Source: Hondaea fermentalgiana | Taxonomy: Eukaryota; Sar; Bigyra; Thraustochytrida; Thraustochytriidae | Direction of reading: 5' to 3' | DNA length: 64,000 nt | Assembly: GCA_014084085.1 (NCBI GenBank) | Contig: NPFB01000083.1 | Span: 17,735 to 81,734, forward strand | Part shown: piece after piece, positions 1 through 11,000 of the stretch | Position numbering within the stretch: position 1 is the first letter of the stretch | Layout of the letters: each line of letters starts with the position of its first letter | Notes under the pieces: model-generated | What the model was told of the DNA's origin: nothing | Database searches by the model: none | The model's input: the letters and a program-made list of their open reading frames with translations, nothing else | Made by a program: the position numbers and the translations under genes

Positions 1-272
1 CGCCGCGGCGTGCAGCTCGCGGGGGGGGCGAGGCGGCAGCGCGGAGGAGGAGGAGGAAGCGCAGCGGGAGGGAGCTGAGCAGGGGAGGAGGAGGGAGGCC
101 CGGCAAACTGGGAACGCGCGGGCAGCAAAGCCTGAACTCGGAGCAGCTAGCGAGCTCGCTAGCTTGGCAGGCGCGCCAGACATACGCAGGCACGCGAGCA
201 CGCAGGCGCACGGACGCGGTCGCGGGGAAGAAGAAGAAGAAGAAGGAGCAGGAGGAGCAGGAGCAGGAGAAG
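1..272. other. 5' flank of the first gene
   Basis: Purine- and GC-rich leader with GAG/GGA runs and, just before the start codon, a GAAGAA/GGAGCA tract. No other coding region is supported here. It probably holds the promoter and 5'UTR of the gene starting at 273. Confidence 0.5.
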
Positions 273-1805
273 ATGGCGGCGCGCAAGGAGCTGAGGACGG
301 TGAGCATGGAGGAGGTGCAGAAGCACAACGCGGAGGACGACTGCTGGCTCGTGCTGTGCGGCAAGGTCTATGACCTCACGGACTTCCACAAGGCCCACCC
401 GGGAGGGTCCAAGATCATCACGAGCGCCGCAGGCATGGACGCCAGCGCGCCCTTCCAGCAGGTCCACCCCGCCGACATCGCCGAGCGCCTCCTCAGCCCC
501 GACGTCGTCATCGGCAAGATCGACAAGAGCACCATCAAGCCGGAGCACGTCGTCGCCGCACCCAAGAATGACGATGACGAAGACGAAAACCAGGAACCCA
601 TCGAACTCGACGTCTCGCAAATGCTCAACGCCTTCGACTTTGAGCAGGTCGCCAAGCTGAAAATGAACAAGGAGGGATGGGCCTACTACTCCAGCGGCAG
701 CGACGACGAAATCACCCTGCGCGAGAACCACAACGCCTTCCAGCGCATCTGGCTGCGCCCCCGCGTTCTCGTCGACGTCGCCAAGATCGACCTCTCCTCG
801 CAGATCCTCGGCTTCGACACCTCCATCCCTCTTTACATTAGCGCCACCGCCCTTGGCCGCCTCGCCCACCCGGACGGAGAACAGGCCCTCTGCCGTGCCG
901 CGCATGCCAGCGGCATCATCCAGATGATCCCCACGCTCTCCTCGTGCTCCGTCGACGAGATGCTCGACGCGCGCGCAGACGGCCAAATCGTCTTCTCCCA
1001 GCTCTACGTCAACCAGAACCGCCAGCGCACGCTCGAGTACATTCAGCGTATCGAGGCCGAGGGCGTTCGCGCGCTCTTCATCACAGTCGATGCCCCGCAG
1101 CTCGGCCGCCGCGAGAAGGACATGCGCAACAAGTTCTCCAAGCAGGGGACCTCGATCCAAAAGGCTGACGAGACCGAAGGCAAGGTGAACCGCGACCAGG
1201 GCGTCACCCGCGCCATCTCCTCCTTTATTGACCCCTCTCTCAAGTGGGAGGACCTTCAGTGGTTCTTTGAGAACACCAAGCTCCCCATCATCCTCAAGGG
1301 CGTACAGTGTGCCGAGGACGCCGTGCTTGCGCTCCGCTACGGCTGCGCCGGCATCGTTCTCTCCAACCACGGCGGTCGCCAGCTCGATCTGGCCCGTTCC
1401 GGCATCGAGGTGCTCCCCGAGGTCATGGCGGCCCTGCGCAAGGAGCCGGGCTACTCCAAGCAGCACTTTGAGGTCTACGTAGACGGCGGCATTCGCCGTG
1501 GCGCGGATATCTTCAAGGCTCTCGCACTTGGCGCCACGGCCGTTGGCATCGGCCGTCCTTCCATCTATTCTCTCGCTGCCTTCGGACCCGAGGGCGTCGA
1601 GCGCATGATCGAGATCTTCAAGGACGAGCTCGAGATGTGCATGCGCCTCATGGGCACGCCTTCCGTTGCACATATTTGCGAAGAGCACGTCATTACGCGA
1701 AATCTTGCCGATCACTTCGCCACCCAGCCCCGCGACAACCTTCTCCTCGACACTTATGAGCCCATTCGCACAGCCGCCGCGGACAAGACCAAGAGCAAGC
1801 TCTAA
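273..1805 (+). CDS. Cytochrome b5 / FMN-dependent 2-hydroxyacid dehydrogenase (flavocytochrome b2-like), PTS1 tail
   Basis: A 510-residue two-domain flavoenzyme expected to oxidise L-lactate or a related 2-hydroxyacid and pass electrons from FMN to heme. Residues 5-85 form a cytochrome b5 domain with HPGG; axial heme ligands are H42 and H65. A short acidic linker leads to an FMN alpha-hydroxyacid oxidase/dehydrogenase barrel at about 125-490. The barrel carries VDAPQLGRREKDMR, the active-site SNHGGRQLD (catalytic His about H366) and the phosphate-binding DGGIRRGADIFKALALGA. Length and domain order match yeast flavocytochrome b2. Unlike the mitochondrial yeast enzyme, this one starts directly at the b5 domain with no presequence and ends in SKL, a peroxisomal PTS1 signal. 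The ATG at 273 lies at the domain edge, so the start is well supported. The true substrate (lactate, glycolate or longer hydroxyacid) cannot be told from sequence alone. Confidence 0.93.
   Translation: MAARKELRTVSMEEVQKHNAEDDCWLVLCGKVYDLTDFHKAHPGGSKIITSAAGMDASAPFQQVHPADIAERLLSPDVVIGKIDKSTIKPEHVVAAPKNDDDEDENQEPIELDVSQMLNAFDFEQVAKLKMNKEGWAYYSSGSDDEITLRENHNAFQRIWLRPRVLVDVAKIDLSSQILGFDTSIPLYISATALGRLAHPDGEQALCRAAHASGIIQMIPTLSSCSVDEMLDARADGQIVFSQLYVNQNRQRTLEYIQRIEAEGVRALFITVDAPQLGRREKDMRNKFSKQGTSIQKADETEGKVNRDQGVTRAISSFIDPSLKWEDLQWFFENTKLPIILKGVQCAEDAVLALRYGCAGIVLSNHGGRQLDLARSGIEVLPEVMAALRKEPGYSKQHFEVYVDGGIRRGADIFKALALGATAVGIGRPSIYSLAAFGPEGVERMIEIFKDELEMCMRLMGTPSVAHICEEHVITRNLADHFATQPRDNLLLDTYEPIRTAAADKTKSKL
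1794..1802 (+). other. PTS1 tripeptide SKL
   Basis: The last three codons before the stop encode Ser-Lys-Leu, preceded by basic residues (KTK). This is the canonical C-terminal peroxisome import signal read by PEX5. A second SKL terminus occurs in the crotonase at 23127-24008. Confidence 0.75.
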
Positions 1806-2069
1806 AACCTTCGCTGGCTGTCGTCGTGCCTGATCTCTCTCTTGGCCGAAGCCCAAGCCCAAGCCAACGCAGTTCAACTCGATCCTTCCCCAAAGCTACC
1901 CACCGTCCTATCTACCTTCTTTCTTTTCAATTATAATTTTGGTTCATGTCAACTTTCACCTTGTTTGGGTTTTTAACCAATGTATTGAGTGAGCGGTATG
2001 CATGCAAATGATGTGTCTCTGTCGTCGCTCACAGCTCATGTGCTTCCTCCCTTACGCTCCTCTTTTTCC

Positions 2070-5000
2070 TTACATGTGGTGAGGTTCACCATGGGACGGC
2101 TGCTGCTGTTGATGCTGCTGCTGTTGCTGCTGCCGTTGCTGCTGCTGTTGGTCGCTGCCTGAGCCAGATGCAGTCGACAAGTTATCGCGATCATCGTCAA
2201 AATCACCATCAACAGATCCGCCAGGGATCACAGCCTGATCGCTTGCGGCGTCATCAAGGTCGTCATCGTCATCGCTTCTCCCCGCGCCAAATGGTCGAAG
2301 CGCTGCGAGGTCGTTCGAAGCCGACTCGCCAACCTCATGGCCGAACGAATCCTCTCCAGCACCAGTCTCACGCTCATCATCCTCGTCATCCTCTTCCTCT
2401 TCATCATCACCATCCTCGCCTTCGTCGTCGTTGTCTTCGCCTCCAAATGCAGCACTCGGACGCAAGTGCCGATCTCCGCCCGAAGTCTGCACATGAAAGG
2501 AATTGTTCGCATTTGCGGCGGAAGAAAAAGCAACAGGCGTCACCGTTGGCGTCGCGCGCGAGGCGCTGGGTGTCGAGGTAAACGCGCTCGAACTTGAATT
2601 GCCGCCCGATCCCGCTCTTGATGAAGCCGCGGCCGCGGCTGCAGGGCCAGCTGAAGAAGGGGCCGTCGTCGACGCAGACGAACTTCCGGCACGAGCAGCG
2701 CGCGTGTTTGCCGCTGCGGCCTGTCGTTGCGCTGCAATTTGCTTGCGTGTCTCCAGCGCCTTGCACGGGTCGTCTTCCGGATCAAACGCTTCGCGCAAGA
2801 TTCGCACATGCGAAGGTGCGGGTTTTGCGCCTTGCCCGCAAGGAGTCCAACCTCCCTCGGGAGGCATGCTGCTTGGGTTGCCTTGGTGCGAACTGTAATA
2901 ATCAGTGTCGCTGTTCGTACCCGGCTTAGCCGAGAGCTCAGAAATGTACCACGTGTACTGTTTGTCCTTTACTTGGCACCTGTACAAGTTGTAAGGACGG
3001 CCTCTGACGAACTTGACAAACTTGGGTGTAACGGAATCGATCTGGTTGCTCTCATTCGGACGAAAGTAGCCATCAAAGATGTATTCGCCATTGCACTCCG
3101 GCGTGCCCGCACCTTTGACAATGATCGTCACCTTTTCAGGCGGGAGCATCTTGTAGCGGAACTTCGGATGCGCCATGGCGGCGGCCCGCATCAGCAACCG
3201 CACCGTGCGACCCTTCGCCACAGAACGCGTCCAAACGTCCATGTTGCCGCCGAGCGCGCGTTTGTACGAATGCGAGTCAAGCCACTTGGGAACCCAGTCC
3301 ACCCAGTGCTGCTGGAACTCATTCATAACCTCTCGCACACCAGCATTGACAACATACAGCTGACCCAGCGTTTTTGCGAGTCGGTACACCGCATACACGT
3401 TGACATGGTACATATCCTCCGTCTCCGAGTCGTAGTAGATACTCTGCGGATACCGCGCCCCCGTGCGGTTCGCTTCCTGACGAGACGCAAGACTCTTTAC
3501 CTCCTTTTGGAGCTGAATCATTTGCGTCAGGCACGAGTGGACAATCTCGCGACTACGTTCGTAAAGATGGCCATCCTCGATCGAGCCCACGGCGCTCAAC
3601 GCGAGCGCGACAGCCTTGATGCGCGCACAAATCGATTCTACTGTCGTATTCGAGATCTCAAGCATGCTAATGCTGGTGTCCATGGACGAAAGGAGCTCGC
3701 GAATCACGGCCACCGACAGCTTGATGTCGCCCTTGCATGCCCGGGCCAAAAGCAAGGCGCCAGGCCGTGGGTCGCGGCGCGCCATCGCGATGATCACGGC
3801 TTCGGGCAGATGGGCCGTGGTGCTGGGCGCGTCGCCCTTTGACGGCATCCCACGAGCAAGTCGCACCGCGCGCGACATGCGTGCTTGACGCATAAACCAA
3901 GACATTGTGCTGGAACGAGCGTGCTCCTCTGTGCCCTCCTCGCCAGCGCCCACAATGCCGGATTCCTCTCCAAATTCATCCTCGATATCTTCCGCGTCAC
4001 CATCGCCGTCCGCACTCATGGGATCCTCATAGTAGCCGGAAAGCCGCGCCAGCCTGCGGTACGATTCGTCGCTCGTTGAACCCATCAATAGCAAGGTCAG
4101 AGCATCCACGAGAGCGGAAAAGTCGCCCTCCACAACGCCCGAAAGCGCCCCGGCCTGCTGCTGTTGCGCCGAATGCAAGTCAAGCGAACTTCCGCGGTTC
4201 CGTCCCGCAGCACGGAGAGACGGGTCCGCGAGCTGGTACACACGCAAGAGAAGCACGTCAACATCGCGCTCCAAAAGCATATCCCGAAGCGGCGGCGCGC
4301 GGCAAAGCCCTTGCCACACTGCAAAGTATGGGCGCATGAACCTGCAGTTCGTCGGTTCCATCGGCAAAAGACCACACATAACGTCCACAAATTGCACCAA
4401 GGCACCCTCGACGGCCTGCTGCGGCGCACACGGCCCTTCGGCGATGGATGGCCCCCAAGCGGCATCCACTGCGAGTCCGATCACGTCATTCAGAAGCGAC
4501 ACCGCAAAGCTCCGCGCAGCCTTTTCCGTGCAGTGCTGCAGAAGCGGCTCGAGTGTGTCGTGCCGGATATCGGGCTTACAAACGGCTCCGAGGAACCACG
4601 GAATAACCCCAGGCGCCATATCGAGGCTTCGACGGAGCAGGTCGCGCAGCTTGGTGTCCCATACCCGCAAGCGAGACTTGAGCGAGTGAATTCGCAACGT
4701 TGCTCGCGTGTACACAATAAGGCCCATCTTGGCCGTGGCCTCGAGGGTGTCCTCGTCCGTACTCTGAATTTGCAAAAGGCCAAGACAAAAGTCCATAAAG
4801 GTGGGTACCATCACGAGACCGTGACGCAGTGTGCGCTGGTTGTCCTCCCAAACATCCTGCTCGATCTTCTTGAGGCGATGTTTGGCCGTCAATGCCAGGC
4901 GTGCTTGCCGTAACCACACTTGAAGCCGGCACACAAGTTGCCCGGCTCGCGCAAATCCTAGAGAATTCGTTGCTGGTGATTCGAGTACAGGTGCCGAAGA

Positions 5001-8000
5001 CATTGACGGAGCCCTTGGCATGGAAAGCTTGGGTTGGTATGCTGTGGCGACACCACTCCGCGGACCGTCCAAAAGCTCGTACAGCAAAAGGTATGCATTA
5101 TTGTCACGCGCGCCGTACTGCTTGAACTTGCCCATGCCGCCGAGACCAAGGTTCATGCCGCCCATATTCATTCCGCCGCTGTTCGAGCTTGAGCTCCAAC
5201 CGCCTTGCGACCCACCGCCGCTTCCCAGAGGTCCACCAAAGCATTCCTCCTCAAGATTGCGCACGTCAAAGGGCGTCACGCGCTCGTCGTCAAATCGAAA
5301 CCAAGATCCCGACCGACGGTCCTTGATGAACGAATAGTAATGGCCAAAGTTCGCACCTGAACCTTGATGCACCACGACTCCACTAAGCTCGTACACAGTG
5401 TTGGGCTTAGGCTTGATTGCTGCATCTTCGTCCGCGTCCGTTCCTTCGGGCGGCTCCTCTTTTCCATCAGATTCAGCGAGTTTAACGGGCTCGGAGCTCT
5501 GCGCGAGCGCTGGCGACGCACGACCCGCCGAGCCTTCGACCTTGGTTGAACCGGAAACAACTTCTGCCGCCTCGACGCTCGGGGTTGCGGGGTTGGCCCG
5601 CGAGGCTTCCTCATCGAACTTTTCCATGACGGCTGCGCGAGTGAATCGATACAGGTCGATGCGATGCTCAAAGCTGACGCGATGGTTCAATTTGGTGGGC
5701 TGCATGATTTCGTAGTCAAAGTCGAAACGTTGCAATTGGACAACGAGCACAGGTGGCAACTTGGAAAAGCACTTGATCTGATCCGCCTCAAATCGCCGCT
5801 CCTTGTCCTTGGTGTTGCACACCTCACACTCGAGACCGCTCAATTTCTCCGCCTTGAACCACGACTCCAGTGCGTCATCCAAAGAGTGGAGCGTGGGTCC
5901 GGCCATGCCGCTTCGTACATTGAGAGTCAGAAATGGTGTACCGACCTCCGACTCAGTGCGATGCTTGCCATCGCAATTGCGCACGTTCATCGTACATGTT
6001 CGCACGTAGAGCATATCCTGCAAAGCTTTGCACTGACTCTTGCCTTGGGTTGTCTCCTCTAGATAGTCGACAAGCCGCGAGTAAAATTCGATGGCGTCGT
6101 TCTGCGAGAGATGTCCATCCGTCAGTTTGAGACCTGCCGACTCGTTTACAAATCCCCGCGGGTTGAAAAACCGCTTGTCCGAATGCTTCAGGAACGTGAA
6201 TGTGTACTGCAGAGCGCGCAAGAGCCGGTTCTTCTTGCTATCGCGCATGCGGGGAATGTCATTCCACAGGTACTCTGCGCCTTCGTCCTCCTCGTGGGGG
6301 CTAATCTCGTCCTGCACGCCATCGTCAAGGGCCCTATTGATCGCGTCAGTCCTGGAAGCAACAATTGATCCAAGGACGCCTGGGGCGTGGAGAATCCAAT
6401 CGCGCAGCGCCGGGGCCATAAAGAGCTGTTGCAGAACGGAATTCTGATAGCATGTTGCGCCTTGATTGACAAGGCCCACAAAGCCAGACGGGGACTTGCG
6501 AAAGTCTACAGGCTTGAAACTCCAGTCGAGCCGGCCCTGCCGAGTGACAGGCACAGGCGTATCGCGCACAAACTGACTCGAGGCGTCAACGAGCCACTTG
6601 AGGCAGCGATCCGAGGCCTCCGCCATGAGTCGGAGAAGCCCAAACACTCGCGTCCGTACATCCGGAAGAGATGCAATTGCGCTCGCGCGCTTCTTCGACG
6701 CGCTCGGCACTGCCATAAGGAACCGATGGAAGAGTGACTCCATGAGAGGCGTACACATGGATGCATCCTCACACACTGTCTTATCCTCTTGCAGAATGAG
6801 TTCCATCAGATCCAGATATCCAATGAGGGTGTCATCCAAGAGTGTCAGCGTCACCGCTTTAATGGCAATATACTGCGGGGAGTCCTCATTTGCGACAGAG
6901 CGGCGCGGCCTGCCTGGACGTGGCTTGAAGGTCTGTGCACGCAGCGCAGCGCCGAAAGAGTTCAACAGCTTCGCCTCGCGCCGAATTTGCTGCCGCGAGA
7001 GCGCGGGGTACTGAACGAGACGAGCAATCACAAGCCGCGTGAACCGGTCGACTCGGAATTGGCCTTGGATGATCTCCCTGCGCACAAAAGCAAAGTAGTC
7101 GTCGCATGTTGGGCAGTTTCGAGGTATCGTGTACAAGGTCTCGTGAGCGAGTGACTCCACGGCGAGCCTGTTCTCTTCTGAAAAGGAACAAAGCATGGAC
7201 AAGAGATCTCGGAGCATATCACGCACAACCGAGAATCGACTGAGGGCGAGAACATCAACAACTGAAGATGCGCCGAGCCACGCAAGGTGGTGCGCCTGCT
7301 GGTGGTGGACTTGTGATGCGAGAAACTCGGCACCGAGAGCCTCGTTCGACTGCAAAACCATAAAAGATGTCTGCACCGCATCGACCAGGACCTCGAGCAT
7401 GGCATTGTCGCTCTCGCTGGCCTGATCTTTGCCGTTTCCGCGTCCTCCCGCGGACGCATCGCGGTCCAGCGTCATGCCGAGGTCATCTTCACCATACCCA
7501 AACCCGGACCCTGTCTCTGCTGGTTCGTCGCTCTCGTCGTCTTCCGTCTCGTCTTCGTCAGGGCCGTCTTCCGGCAATGACGGAATAGGAATTTCTTCAG
7601 CATCTCCGCCGCCGCTCGCTGACATTTCCTGCGATGCGCTAGCCATGCGCTCCGCCTCAGCATGAATGCCGCTCTGGGAACATGTCGCGCGGTGTGCGAG
7701 AACGATGAGAACGGACAAGTTACGCGCCAAAAGCTTGAGATCCGAGTGCCGCGAGATGGACTCTTTCGACGCTGGACTGAACGCCATGCCGCGCGCTGGC
7801 TTGAAGTCTTCCATTTGAACGTCTTTGACCCGGCCGCCGGCTTGCACTCGCAAAGGAGCAGCATTCTTGCCAGTATGCGGATCCTGCGCAGTGCCAGTTG
7901 TCGCTCCGGCAAGGGATCCGCGCACACAGAAGCGAATGATTCGCATGACTACAGGGAGCGCCACAGACTGCTGCCACACCCAGTACCATCCTTGCTCTAC

Positions 8001-11000
8001 GCGACCGGTATCCGATGATTCGGAGAGAATGCGGCCAAGGAGCCAGACAACCTCCTGAAAGCCTTCTGTCTTGAAAAAGTAGCTGCGCCACGTGCTCGCC
8101 TCTGTGAGCGAACCGTTTTCCACAACGCCTCTCGAGGACGATTTGGGCGCGACAAAGTCTTCTTCCATCGAGACATCATCATCATCGTCGTCGTCGTCGT
8201 CACCCTCATCGAGTTCATCAGCAATGGCAGCCCCATCCGACATCTCGAAACGCGAGCGCGACTGCTGATTGCCAATGAGACGGTTGACGATCATGAGCAC
8301 ATACAGGGCACGAAGCATGAACGGTCCATGTGGGCGCAGCTCCTCGCCCCAATCGACGGCTGTCTTGGAAGCCTCGCTGAGTCGACGGAGCATGCCTTGA
8401 TCGGTGGGAAGGGTCTGTAAGAGCTCCCAGAGCTCGACGCGGGTCGTGTTGGAGATGGATGGATCGTCGAGCAAGCGCATCAGCATGCTTACATATTTGC
8501 TGCCTTCGGTGGTGATGAGCATCGATGGCAAGTCTGCGTCACGCTCCACCTCAGAGATGGGTGCCTCCATCTCCGCCGTTTCATCGACGTCAACATAGAC
8601 CACGTAACGCAGAATGCGCGAAGTCGCTGTGCGGTTCACGCCAGCGGCTTGATCCGCTTCGGGAAGAATGCTGTCGAGTGTATTCTGCATGCCAATCAAC
8701 ACGCGTTCGTGTCCGTAGTCGGCGCTCCGGCTCACAAACTGACCGGGTTGCTGGTTGTGCCCAAGACCGCGCTGCGATTTGTGAAAGATTGGCACGCTCA
8801 AAGAAATGGTACGCTGATTCAAAGGACAATGCAGCTCGTCCTTGGCGACGAGATCCTCGAGGATCATTTGCTGCAGAGCACCAAGCGTGTGTTTCTCGCG
8901 CGCGTGCAGAATGAGGGCTCGATAGCTCCGGGCAGCCTGTTCGACATCATCTTCAGCAATCACGCCTGGCGATGGCTGCACGGGAAGAGACCTCGGATCA
9001 AGCGTGGCGCGCGCGAGCATTTGATATATGTTGTTGGAAGAGGCCGACTTTATGCCGTGGTCCAAGGGATCCATGGACCCCATGTCGCGCCTGATTCGGG
9101 AGCCGTCGACAAGCCAAATCGAATGTTCCTTTGATACCTTGTCATAATCCAAGATCATGCCATGCATGTATCGGGCAGCCTGTGCGCGTCGTACTTGCGA
9201 TGTGATGGTGCCAGGAACACTGATTTGCAGCGCCTTACCGATATCGCGCTTCGAAAACAAGAGAACTTTGTCATGATGCACCTGAAAGTGGAGCTCTGCG
9301 CCCCGCGGCGGCGCGTGGGGAATGAGACGCGCCGTCTGCGGAAACGCATTAAGGTAGTTGGTGATGAGACGAATGCAACGTTGCACACGCGCCGTTCCAG
9401 ATCCTTTGGATGTGACAGACTGCTCGAGTAAAGCAAAGGTGCGATCGAGAAACGCTCGTCTGCGCTCAAGTCCAGTCTTTTGGTCGGTCAAGTGAGGCCC
9501 TGGGGCTCCGGCGTCAGGCTCGAGGTCTCCAGCAATGTCCACAATCGGATCCTCGCTAATGTCGACATCAGAAGCACCGGTGCTTGCCGTTTCCGAGCCA
9601 AGGGCCTCAATCCTGCATTGAACCTGCAGCAAGAGATCCATGGCGCGCGCCGAAGTTGCTTCGGGCGCGGACTCGACAATGCGCCAGAGCGTGTCGATAC
9701 CAACAACGTCGGCTCTCTTTACAACGCTAATGCGGATATCGCTTGCGCTCGACTGGTCAGATCGGGTGGGCCCGCCGGAGAAAGTGAAGCCGAACATGTG
9801 CGAGGGGGTCAGGGCGCTGGGTGAGAGAGCGTTGTTGGGTGAAGTCAGAGACGTCGCCGCCGGGTTACCTCCCGTGGCCGAAGAGGGTTCCGTACCCGAG
9901 GATCGGTTGCGAGGCGTCTGATTGAATTCGGTGAAGATAGAAGACCGATGCTTTTGCATCTTTTTCACTTTTTCGCCCTTGCCACTGCTGATGGTGGTGG
10001 TGCTGCTGCCGCCATTTTCTGTCTCGACCAATTGCGAGGATGGAGAAGAGGTATTGTTCTTTTCTTCCTGCGACGGGGTCGAAGAGGATGCCGAAACGGG
10101 AGCCGTGGAGTCTGCTGCGGCGGAGCTCTCTGCATCGGCGGCCTTTACATGAGTATCAAGAATCGTAGAGGAGATGGACTCGGAGGTGGCATTCGCGACA
10201 CCGACATGATTGAGCGCCTCGCCGTCGAGAATGTCCTCTGCACGATTGACGTCAAGAAAGAAGGCAGAAAAGCACTTGAAACCAGGCTCGCTCAGCTGCT
10301 TGAACTCCATGTCCCCGCAGAGAAGCTGTGAGAAAACCTGACTCGTAACCTCGGCCGAGAGGCCCGGACAGAGTCCGTTGTCGACGACGGCCACTTGGCG
10401 TAGCCAGACCATGCAAATTTCTCGCTCAAGCGGCTGCGCGAGGGCTTCCCAAAGTTGATGCACGAGCTCAAACTTGAGCATGAGACGCGATCGCGACACG
10501 CAATATTGGAGAAAGTCAAGCCGGATCTGGAGCGTTTGCATGTGCGTGAGAAGCTGTTCCCGTGTGACCTTTACGCTCATGCTCGTCCGGTGGCAGTGGG
10601 CTTTGATTTCTTCGACAACGAGCTCGAGCAGCTTGTAGCGCTCCTGAAGCTCCAGGATAAGGCCGCTCTGCGTGCGAAGCTGTTTCGCCCCATCCCCGTC
10701 TTCTTGAACAATGAGCGAGGCGTGCGTCTCCTCGTCGCCTGTACCTGGTGCGTCGCGCGAGGAGGATGAGTTGATGGCGTCTGCGTCTGCAGCAAGGCCA
10801 GCACCGTTATCGGGACTGGACTCGAAGGCCGCGTTGCTTCCGGGGAATGCCGCAGAATAGGACTGCGAGGCGCTTTCAAACGTGCTATTGACAAAGGATC
10901 GTCCCGTCGAAGATAGTGGCGATGAGCTCACCTGAATCACGTCAAACATGAGGATGATCTTTTGCAAAAGCTCATATGCGGTGGAGATGCGAACGGCTTG

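Noticed and set aside
159..1877. Long antisense open frame opposite the flavocytochrome
   Set aside because: No family motifs, Leu/Val/Asp-rich composition; it is the mirror of a GC-rich coding sequence.
2092..2155. CAG/CTG tract near the 3' end of the deubiquitinase as a non-coding repeat
   Set aside because: It is in frame and encodes the Gln-rich C-terminus of the protein.
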